Below are positions 48,901 through 60,900 of a stretch of DNA of 64,000 nt, piece after piece. The DNA is taken from NCBI RefSeq assembly GCF_014839805.1, contig NC_051142.1, positions 18,818,589 through 18,882,588 of the forward strand, read 5' to 3'. This stretch comes from Manduca sexta (taxonomy: Eukaryota; Arthropoda; Insecta; Lepidoptera; Sphingidae). A program made the position numbers and the translations under genes. Numbering within the stretch: position 1 is the first letter of the stretch; the number at the start of each line of letters is the position of its first letter. The notes beneath the pieces were generated by a model, which saw only the letters and a list, made by a program, of their open reading frames with translations, had not been told where the DNA came from and did no database searches.

Positions 48901-51900
48901 AACTATTTTTCAAAACTAATTTAAAAAAAACAGCGAATTAACTGACGAAGTCGACGAGCTTGCTTGAAGTTGTTTGTATACATAAGAACGACAACTGCGC
49001 ATACGTAGCATATCCCCTCGGCGCGCGCACGGCACGGCTGGCGGAACGACAACTGAGTGACGCGTGAGCGGCGCTCCAGATTACACTAATTTCTCATACG
49101 ATATTTTTTGTTTCACGCGTCAGCCCGAGTCGATTTCTCTCATTCGCACTCATTGAATACAGTACTAAGAGTCGTACTAAACTTCGTTTCATAGGAGCAC
49201 AATCGCTGGCGCTCCACTCGTTACAAATTGACGCTACATGTACCTATATAGGTAATATAATAGACTTTTTATAGGCATAGTAAAATATAAAGAATGTAAT
49301 GTAAGGATCTTATGTATTATAAATATATATAAATTAGCTAAGTATGTAATTTTCGTGGGAGTGCACTGCACCAGCGCTCTTTCGGATGAGCCGCCTCTGC
49401 TGACTAAAGTTCTGTATGAAATAAGTAAAAAGCTCACAATGCCCAAATTCCTCCAGTCCATGAGATCAGAGAGACGTTCAGTTCTGTTCCTTTGGATGAT
49501 ACGCTGCCGCCGAGTTAGTCTAGAACAAACACATATTACTTGACGATTTGGCAAATATATGGTAGAAAAATAGAGAAGTGTTGCTAGTCAAATACGGTAG
49601 AATGGTAGAAAATGTAGTTAAAATGGATGGAAAACGTAATTCCTAGTGATAAGGTTCAATCACAAAAGCTATAGTTTAATAGAGAGTTGTTACACTGGTG
49701 TAATTAATTTTTACGAGTGCACCAACGAGATACACATTTTTTTACCGTTTTTTTTCGCTAGTCGATATTATTTTCATTTACGCTTCCCAGGAAAGTGTTT
49801 TGGGGTTCATTCATATTGATACTTCAGTGGAAGGGTTACTGAGGTTTTCTAGTTGCTGTATTTGTTCTTTCCTCTCATTTTAATATATTGTGGTATTTTT
49901 TTATTGTAATGTAAAGATTCTTTTTCATTCTTTTGAATGCTACGAAAAAGTAAATATTTAAACAGTATTTTAATGTACTTACTTGGTGAAATCAAACATG
50001 TACTGCGCGAGCTGTTGCACGGACCCCTCTAGCGATATGTACCGCCGGTCCACCACGTAGATGCCGTAAGACATTGGATCGGCTATGTGCTCTTGCATAA
50101 AACACCCGAAACCTAGAGAAAAAAATGGTTTAAGTATTTTTTTATAAATTAAACAAAAGTTTGTTTTTACAGATAAGCATAAACAATACGATTGCCGTAG
50201 CTAAGAGCAAAAAAACTGTTTTTTTTTATAGGTAGGTCCATCATTAACGCCACTGACCCTTCTCCCAATATTCTATAAATTTTCCTCCCACTATGGCCTC
50301 ATACACTAAGTTGCTCCTTGCCACATACCTGAGAGGTTGGTGGTGATGCTGGGGATGCCCATGACGGTGCACTCCGCGGGCGTGTACCCCCAGGGCTCGT
50401 AGTAGGAGGGGAACACGCCGAGGTGGCAGCCGCGCACGAACTCCTCGTAGTCCAGACCGAACAGAGGGTTCGTGGACGTCAAGAACTCGGGGTGGAAGAT
50501 TACCTGCAGGCCACAATGTTATAGTTTTATACAATACAGTAACTCCATAATTTTTTTGCAGCTTTTCTTTGTCCTGTTGGTGCAGCTATTAGGCAATACC
50601 GAGAGCACAACCAACCACTTGCTACCGGAAAATGAACACTCGTGACGGAAGCTCCTGTTTTCAGTGGGTGCCGGATATATTTGTACGCAACTACATACCG
50701 GCCGTACATGTTGAGAAACTTCTCATAATGACACATTGTTATTGTGTATGGATTGTGTAGCAGAAGGTCCAGGATTCGATTCCGAGAATGAACCAATCGA
50801 AACAAAGAATTTGTAAGCATCTAAAAAAAACTCTGTACTGATTGGTTCGTTTTTTAGATAGATCGAAAACGAAGGACTGAGATAGTTTATTGAAAATGGC
50901 GATTGGTGACAGTCAGTCGTAAAAACTAAATCGTTTCTGCTGCATACTCGTAAAGAGTATTGCTCCGATCAACATTACAGTAAAATGAAGATTGGAAAAT
51001 AATAAAAAAAATCATATACCTTAACTTTGTCGTTAACTGTGTTAAAGAGCTGACATCTCCTGATGGAATTCAGAACCGGATCAGTCCAATCGTCCACCTT
51101 CAAGGAAAATATTAGTCATACATGTAATTATACATTATAATTATTTATTTATTAAGGAACAAACAGTCACACGACAACATTATGTCAAAATTATGTAATT
51201 TTGTTACAGCAGTTTAATTGGATAAATATGTATTAGATCTATTGGACTTTTCTACTCAGCATCAGCCCGGAATCTGGAATTTGTACCCAATAAATATTAA
51301 TGAAATAAAAAGAAAAAAAAAATAAAAATAATAAATATGAATGAAAGAATGTAAAAGAAACGGAAAATTCCGTAACTATTTCGTTACGTTCATTTATTTT
51401 AAGAAATTCCATATAAATTTTTAATATTATTACCTACAAATTGCTCGCCACTAACCCGGTGATACTTGGAGTAATAATCCTCAAAGTGACACACTCACCT
51501 CACCTAAACCACATTCAGAATATTATAAGTAGAATGAACGAATGAGTGAATGACTCACGATATTGTGCGTGGTGATGGGCGGCAGGCCGTCCCTCTGCAG
51601 CGCGTAGATGCACCTCTTGAGGCGGACCGTGTCGTCCTTGTGGAGCAGGTCCGACGCGTCAGGCAGGTGACCTCTGATTGGATAAGGTTTAATTTACAAT
51701 ACGAAGTGTCTGAAAAGTACCTCTGGATAAAGTTTAACTCAGTATGAGGTGTCCAAAAACTACATACATACTACAACTTCATATGCAGCATGAATGAGTG
51801 TCACCATAAGGACGTCATAATTGACATTTTACACATTTTTAAGTCCGGTAATTGCCTTTCAAATGTGAAACGATGTTTTTTATATTAATGTATAGCATAA

Positions 51901-54900
51901 TATTAGATTACTTTTAAATCCTAGTCTGCCTTATGGATAATAGTAGCAATGAGAGAGGAGAATCATAGATAGCATTAGAGAAAAAACCAGTGGTATAGTG
52001 CATTGCAGAGCCATTCATGCAGTAGAAAATCTGTCAAATAACGGTATTAGCACACTGTGACGTCACCAAATATCACCGGCCATAACGCAGCGTGCGTGAG
52101 AAAGAGATAGAGCAATAACCTGTCCACGCCCCCCATAATATTTCAAATATAAATAACTGTTTTATTTTTCAATCAGTATGGATGCTGTTTTCACAGATTT
52201 TATTTATTATTCTTTTCTGTTACATATAAAATAATGTACAAAATCAAAAACAGGAAACTACCGTTTTGGCTGTAGGGATTTCCAGAAACATGATATTTGC
52301 CACTAGCCTCTGAAAATATGAATTTGACTTATCCACTGACCTGAGAGCGGCGATAGCCTAGTTGGTTGTGGAACGGACCGCCGAGACTAATGTCCGCAGG
52401 TTCAAAACCCAAGGGCACACACCTCTGACTTTTCTAAAAATATATCTGTATTCTTTGTGAATTATCGCTTGCTTTGACAGTGAAGGAAAATGTGAGAAAA
52501 CCTGCATACCTGAGAAGTTCTCTATACGAATTTCTAATGTGTGTGAAGTCTACCAACCCGCACTAGGCCAGCGTGGTGGACTAAGGCCTAATCCCTCTCA
52601 ATAGTAGAGGAGGCCCGTTCCCAACCGTGGGACAGTATATAATACATAGCTGATATTATTTACTGACCTGAGGCATATGTCGTACATCCGCTTGCCGACC
52701 TTCTGCTGTATGTCGTGTATGGTGTCCCGCAGCGCCTTGGTGACGGCGTGGCCGCGCAGACTCTCCACGTTGAAGTTGTTCGTCTTCGCCGGGAAGATCA
52801 GGAACGCTATCACCGTCATCTCGGAACCTGACGACTGGGGAGTGTTGTAAGGTTAGGGAACAGTATAACATCATCACGCCTTTACCACCTTTTTCAATGG
52901 TAGGCAGACTTGTAGCGTCCACATTTATTCTCATGTAATTCGTACCCCGGTAATTCGAACCCGAGATCCCCAGACCCGTACCGCAGTACAACAATGCCAG
53001 CAAGAAGAAATAACATATAAGACGGTTAGTATGAGAAATAGCTATATGAGGAAGATAATCAATTTTAAAAGTCGCGTGACCTAGGAAATGCTTACGTATA
53101 GCAAAATTGCTGGTAGAAGACAAATAGAAAGGTAGCCATGTATACCTTTAAATAGTGGTTAAGTCGTGCCAACGCCTCGATGAATATATCCGCGCCCTTG
53201 TTCCCGAACTCGTAGCGGCCCGCGATGAAGAAATACAACGTCTTGTCTAAATCGAAGTTGAAGTGACTGGAAAAAAAAAGTAAGAAAATAAAAAAATATC
53301 TTCAAAAAATATCCAAGAACCTAAAAATTTTCCTAAACTTACAAAAAAAATTTTTTTTATTGTCCATGTGTTTACCATTTCCCCTCGTCTCTTATCCTTG
53401 TAAATAAAAAAAAAAATGGGATAATAAAAGCAAGGCCGCAGCAGTTCTTATTCTGATGAAGATCATGTAATATGAGGTCTTACCTTATTACAAAAAGCCT
53501 CACCCATAAAAATGTCCCCTGGTGAACTCGTTGATCTTCTCCTTGGCGAGGGCGTGCAGGTTCTGGAACTCGTGGAGTGCGGAGAACTTCTTCACGTTGA
53601 GCCCGTTGGGGGTGATGATGTCCGGCTTGCGCTTCAGCAGGTGCTCGGCTTCGTAACCTGCAGCAAAGACGTTTAGTAATCTGGTAAAAGGCAACATACT
53701 AAATGGCTACCAGATATCAGAATTACCACTAATGTTATTGAGTTAATAGTGCGTTCTCTACTACTACGTTTTTTTATTGCTTTGAATGACGAGACGAGTT
53801 TGCCGTTTGCCTGATTGTAAGCGATACGACCGCCTATAAACAGTAGAAACTCCATCCAATACCTTGAATTACAAAGTATTGTTTGGTATTCCACTGCGCT
53901 CGCCAGACATGACATGTTAAGTCGCTACTTTATCGCTCTATCATCTAAATGTTGACAATAACTCCAATGTAGTCCCAGAATTAAAGTAAAGGAATGGGAG
54001 TAACAAGCCCCCATTAAATGTGGCAAAAAACACGACACGAAAGTTCGTGACGTTATGATTGGTGGAGAGACGAACACGTGATTCGCGTTGATCTCCCGAC
54101 CAATCACAATCGACCCAATTGAACGAAACGGGGCTAGACGAATACGTGATTCGCTCTGGCGTCTCGACCAATCACAATCATCCCAATTAAACGTCACGGA
54201 GCTTCGTGTCGTGTGTGTTGTGGTCCAGTATGTTGCGGAGTACCTGTGATGTCGGAGACGGTGGTGAAGATGTGCGTCATGTGCGCGGCGGCACGCTCCA
54301 TGCAGTAGCGGTGGTATATCTGCCTCTTACCCGCCTCCTCGTCCACAGAGAACTGCACACAAACATAATATCATCGATATATACGTACTACGTACTAGAT
54401 TTGGCGATCATTCACGGTGTTCAACTGAATTGAACTGTCATCCATTCAAACTGATTTTCGTATGATATCAATATTGATGCTTGTGGTTGTGTATGAAGTG
54501 GCGCTCATAATATAAAAACGCGACTCTAAGTGCAAACCTGGATGTGAATAAAGAATATTAGTCAAGTAAGTAAAATTATTTGTTGTTCAAGTGAATAAAT
54601 AGGTATACGTTGAAGTGACGTTTTGGTTGCCATTTTAGTTCAGATTTTGAACAAATAATTTACATGGACGTTCATGTCTATAGAATATACGTCAATGGAT
54701 AATATAGTTTCGTTATTTTCTCATCTTTATCCCAAAACATAGTTACAGATATGCAATAAAAAGTAAGGGTCATTTATATTTTTGAAGTCAATGTAACTTA
54801 TTACTAAAATCATAAATGCGTTGTAAAAAATGTTTGGATGTTTATTAGAAGTAATCGCCGAAACAGCTGAGTGGATTTGGATGAAATTTGGCACATGGAT

Positions 54901-57900
54901 AGACCATGCCCTAGACAACACATAGACATATTATCCCGGTAATTTGATTCTAATAATGGGATTTGTTTAAACAGATGGCGCTAGTGGCGTTCAGGTGACA
55001 TTATAAATCGCTACAGTGTTTTAGGAACTTTTGTATCGGGGTTTTTTAGAGTCTTTCTAACTACAAAATGAAGATAGGCAATCAGCTTAGCACATTATCC
55101 TATGTTTTGCGAGGCACAATAGTTCCCTCTAATGATTTCTTTCACAAACAACCCTATTCACAATATAAATAGAGTTTATTTATCTCTCAACGCCGACATA
55201 CCTTATCTAAATTATTGTAGAAGTCTGTGTTGCCAGCGCACAGATATCTGCCGAGCAGCGTGGCGTGCGTCGTGAACACAGTGGCGACATCTACGTGACG
55301 AACTCTGCAACAAGTTACAGGTCATAAAATACAGATGGCGCTGTTAATAGTGCGTAACAGGCTCAATATTTATGATTACCCTCCACGTAAAATACGGATA
55401 ATTTTGAAAATCTGTGGTAACTGATAAACTATTTTAAAATTGTTGGGTTATGACTATATTTAAATAAAATAGAGTAAGATTTCTTTAATTCATATTTATG
55501 AATTCCTACGCTAAACAAACTGTTTAATACATTTTTACACAGCAAAACAACAACGCCACATGGCGGAAATCAAAAGAAACAAAATACGTTTACAAGGACA
55601 CCTTTAGATTTACAATATATATTAAATGTGTTTATAAAGACATTATACAAACCTTTACATTTATCTTTATTCAACAAAAATCCATTGGTTAGCAGGGCGT
55701 TCTTAACTACGTATATTTTATAGAATACTAGTTGACCTGACAGACGTTGTCCCGTGTTAACTATGAATTTGCAGCGCGCATTCTGTCAATCGCTGATAGT
55801 TATTTCAAACAATTGACCGTTATATAAAATTAATATTTTCGTTGAGTTTTCTGAAATTCTCTAATTTTCCGCGCAATTTTTTGATTTTTTCTTTCATAAG
55901 AACCTTCTCCTGACAATAACAAACACAACAACAAAAAATAGTGAAATCGGTCCAGCCGTTCACGCGAGACGACGAGACTAAGGGAATTAGGGATTCATTT
56001 TTATATATATAGATTACCTTCCGGGTAATATATGGATAATTGAGTGTATGCTTAGTGACTGATAAACTATTGTAAAATCCATTGCTCAGCAGGGCGTTCT
56101 ACACTACGTATGTATTAGTATATTTTATAGTAGGAGCCGTACCTCAAGACAATGAGTCCGATGCCTGCCTGCCACTCGTGGAAATGGCACACGACGCGCG
56201 GCGGCGTGTCGCTGTAGCCCTCGGCCGCATTTCTGAACTGCAACAAGCATGTACATAGTCTAGCATTTTTATATTGCCTTAGTAGACAACGAGCATGCGG
56301 TCCGCCTGACGGTAAGCAGCATCCGCCGCCCATGGACTAAAGCAATGCCAGGGCACAGTCAAACAGTTGCTAACTGGGATATAGTATATGTTAGGTACAT
56401 ATACTATGGGAGATAGTATTTTTTCCTAATGGTAACAGTGTTGATTAAATATGTAGTGGCAGACCGAACATATGGCTATTGAGTTTCGTTAAATTGTACT
56501 GTAATTGTATTGTTGAGAATGGCGACGTAATTTCTAGATTTTGTAGAAATTGATAGTTTTGATGTCGGCCAAAAAGGACCCAAAAGGAATAAACACACTA
56601 GTATCACGAGTACAAATATGGCCTAAGCGAAATAATACGGGGTCAATAATAACCCACACGAAATTACTCGAGGTCAATTATAACCCACCAGAACTAACTC
56701 GGGGTCAATTATAACCCACACGAAATAACTCGGGGTCAATTATGACCCAATCACTTACCTCAGTGACGAATTGCGCCACCATGAAGCCGAGGATGACCGC
56801 GTCATTGGCCTCTACGTCCAGGTGCGGGATGCCCAGCGAGCAAGTGTCCCACAGCTCCTGCTTGTACGCGTCCAGTTGCCATGCGCCGGAGCCGATGTCG
56901 AACAGGATGATTTGGGGGTTGCCGTCCACTAGCCACGTGCCTGTGTGGAGCTGGAAAGAAAGTTTAGTGGTAGGTACTGTTGTACAAACAAAATTAACCT
57001 AACTTATTCTATATGACCCCTTAAGTAGGCAATATTGTACTGATATTATAAACGCGAAATTTCGTAGAGATATATATTTGAAAGAAGTAAACATAGAAAT
57101 TACTAAACGAATTTACATGAAAATTAGTACACAATCTTATAGTTACGATCGAGTCCTTAATTATAATAGTCCTTTTTACCGCAGAAAAAGAACATAATAG
57201 AATTTTCTGCTCCGACAAGGGTGTTTGACGTGGGCGCAGCCGCGAGCAATAACTTGTAATAAATAATATAAATTGTAAAGTATTTTATGACGTAGGATCT
57301 GTAAAAATGATAAGCTACAATTTAAAAAACTGTTATGACTAATACTCGTTTTCCCTGTAAATATTAAGTACTATGTCCAGATTTTTTCCTGTTTATTGAA
57401 GTGTAAATAAAAATCCTTTTACGCAATTGTTTATACAATTTACAAATATTTGGGTATATTGTAAATGCGGGAATTTCGATTCCTAACATACCAATTATTA
57501 TTACTTTTTTTAATTTACTTGTCCCGGTATAATAATTCCAACATCCGTATTAAATGCCTTCAGACATCCCGTCAGTTTCGACCCATTGCGAAAACCAACC
57601 TTATATCCTTGACTTCGCATGGCGTTGACGGCGGCGGTGAGGGGCGAGTTGGGAGGGAACTCCGCCTCCTCCACTTCGGTGCGGGCGCACTGCTCTTTGT
57701 ACGGACCTGCGAAACAGACATAAGTAATTACACAAAGACGTTAGGTATCAGTGGATGGACTTTACAATTTTTAAGGCGTCTGCACATCGCTCGTTTTAAG
57801 GTGTTTTTTTTTTTTTTATGCCAGGGTAAGCAGATGAGCTAGCGCGCCGCGTGATGGTAAACGGCCACAGCTGTTCATGGACTCGACCATGCCAGGGACA

Positions 57901-60900
57901 CAGACAAGCCGCTGCCAAAAAAAGCCTGCCTCTCGCTGTGCAATACAGGCTTGAAAGTACAGCCGGTATACTTCCAACTCAGCATACTTTAGACGGTTGT
58001 CGAGAGATACGAAATATTATCAACATTATATTTGGACTAAACGTACTTAACAGGCCCGGTGTCCTCACGTATATTTGTTTTATATGTGCCGGGCAAAGAT
58101 GCCCCACTGCACGTGATCGTAAGTGGAGTGAGGTCTATAGAATGTCGACTGACGAAAGATCCCTCGGCAGTCGTCACAATTATGCCGGCCTGGTAGAACC
58201 GGATATGCACAGGCTGAACCCGAAACGCGACACACTTATGTGGGCCACTAGGGAGCCACTGAGAGCTAACTAATATCTGAAGAAAGTAAACGCTATGCTG
58301 TACTCACCAAGCAGACAGTAATTTTCACCCATTTCCTCAGTGGACACATACGCCTTCGACCTTATCACAGTGTAAATGCCACCAACTGAAAAAAAAAATT
58401 GAAGATTGATGTATTTTTTGCTAGTATCAACATCGTCTATTGCAGGGATGGCGAACCAATAGCACGCGTGGCATTTGTGGCACGTGACAAAAAAAACGGG
58501 CACGCGAATAATATGCCATACAAAAACATAGTTAGATCATAAAAAGGACCTTCTGATAGATAAAACTGGTCCTTGATGTCACATTTTGTTATGAATAATG
58601 GCTCGTTTATGCTGATGTCGGACGGAGGTCCGACATCAGCATCTGGGTGACACCTCCTGGGTGGACACCCAGGAGGTGGACTGATGAACTCTAAGAGTCG
58701 AAGAAGGTAGCTGAAATCTTTGGCGAAGGCGCATGTTCAGTAGTGAACATCTTACGGCTGATGATAATGATGAGGATGATGATGATGATGATGCTGATGA
58801 TGATTATGATGATGCTGATGATGATTATGATGATGCTGATGATGATTATGATGATGAATGGCACGTTAACAATTAAAAGTTTGTCATCCCTGGTCTAGTG
58901 ATTTACCACTCTAATGAAGTTGTCGCAATTCACTTTACGTATATTGCATACACGATTTGGTTTAATTTTTACAACTGACCGCTACACTGACGTCAATTTT
59001 CTTTAAGCATCCAATACGAGGGAATTATATTAGAAAAACGTACACAAATGTGGCCACATCTGGGTTTCGAACCTACTTGCTTTTGACACACGCATTTATA
59101 GTCTTACTAATATACTTGAAATTCGAAAATCAGAGGTGTGTTGACTTTTGAACTTGCAGATCTTCGTCTGGGCAGTCCGTTCCAAACCCAACTAGACTAC
59201 CGCGCATTTCGCGTAAGCGTCGTGCTAAGCTCAAAAGCGGTATCTCAAAAAAAAAAAACAAAATCTTGATTTTTATGTCGTCATATAGCTTAAAGAAATA
59301 CCTATTTAATGAACTTACACAAATAATGGTATCTTGTACAGAACTAGTTAAAAAAACCTTAAAAAGTTTTTCTGTCTCAGTTTTACATACAAAACCATAT
59401 TTACAAAACTTGGACTATCTCGAAATAAGGTTTTAAGGTTAATATGGCATCAGAAATGTATTTCCTAATACCATCAGGGCATCACGATGGCAACAAGTAG
59501 ATATAAATAAAATAAGAGTGCGAAACCAAACATGATAGGCCTATAGTTATGGTTTGAGATTTTCCCGTCCTCACACACACCACTACAACTCCTATAAGCC
59601 AGGATCAGCAGTGGCACGCATTTTCTGATACCGAGCGGTGAATCTCGGCGAGTCTCAGGGAACACTAGTCTTTCTTTATACCGAAATGAACTTAATCCAA
59701 TAGAAAAACAGGCAGAAGTTAGAAATATTAATTGTCCACTTCCCTCCATAGCAATGCTAGAGACAAAATAATGAATTAAGGAGGCATTTTAACCTCATGC
59801 ATAGGGACGTTTACATCTAGATAAGCCAGTTGTAAAGCACCACGGATAAAAAATAAATCAAAGGTTCACATCGCATGAGCTGTTTAGCTTTATTATAGTT
59901 ATGACTTAGTTAATTTATTATAATTTGAAACCGGAAGTAAAATATAATATTTTTTCTTGAAAACTCCGTTGATTCACGCAGTTTGTTGCAGAAAAATACC
60001 GGTATGGCTGAGCACCTGCACTCTTCGATACTATTTATCACAAATGTTACCAAGACTTTCATTCAATATTTCTCAAGTAGCTTGTATACTACAAGCTGCT
60101 TCAATGAGTACTTGAATCGACTTATATTGACATTAGCTGATTATATCGCAGATTTGTCTAGAAGTTTAGTTTTATCATACCATCTGTGGACTTTTCGATA
60201 TTACTATACTTTTTCATTCATTCCAGCGTGATGGACTAAGGTCAAATCCCTCTCAGTAGTAGGGGAGGCCCGTGTCCAACAGTGGGACGGTATATACATT
60301 GCTGATATTATTATACTCCCACTAACAAAATAACATGAGAGAATTTAAAATTATGAACAAATATAAGAACTAATAATAAACAACAATGTAGATAGAAGGA
60401 AAAACAGAAAAAAATAATCAGCTGATAAACTTCCAAGATCATCATCATCAATAGAAAATCATTTGTTCAAAAATATGCCAGAAGTACATTATTCAAAATG
60501 CTTGCTCTTGTCTATTATAATTTAAACTGTCAACTTTTAATCTACCATTTATCTATATTAAGGTAGTTCATGTCCTCACATCACGGGAAACTGTCTTCTA
60601 AGATACCCTTTTCTATATTACGGAAATCATCATTAAAACAATGAAAAACATCAACATATCTGCACACTAACTACACAATATCTAGACCACCTGATCCCCC
60701 TAAGAAAACGTTTAAATCCAGGTCACATAAACTAGTATGGCCAGTTAAGACAACAAACGCACGGCGGTTGGGCAGAAACAATAAAATCTAGGGTTTCATC
60801 TTGCAGCCCGCCTTGGCGCCTGCGATCTGGGACGTGACTGCACCGCCTTACGTAACGCAGCATGGACAAAAGTAAAACGATGCACTTTTTGATTAAGCGG

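Noticed and set aside
51559..51671. GlyS acceptor two bases further in (exon starting GTCACC)
   Set aside because: It breaks the frame with the preceding exon (phase 2); the AG two bases earlier (exon starting AGGTCACC) restores [13 protein letters not shown], matching the family.
52668..52827. GlyS acceptor giving an exon that starts GTTCCGAG
   Set aside because: The previous exon ends in phase 0, so this would create a stop. The acceptor 7 bases upstream gives [14 protein letters not shown], which fits.
57851..58273. 140-codon + strand open frame
   Set aside because: Falls on another copy of the same repeat and is antisense to GlyS; not conserved as a frame among copies.
58750..58860. CRISPR-like regular repeats
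   Set aside because: Direct tandem repeats without spacers, in an animal genome; this is a microsatellite.
59983..60231. 82-codon + strand open frame in GlyS intron 1
   Set aside because: Starts near SINE-C debris, ends in a SINE-C fragment, and shows no splice or promoter context.
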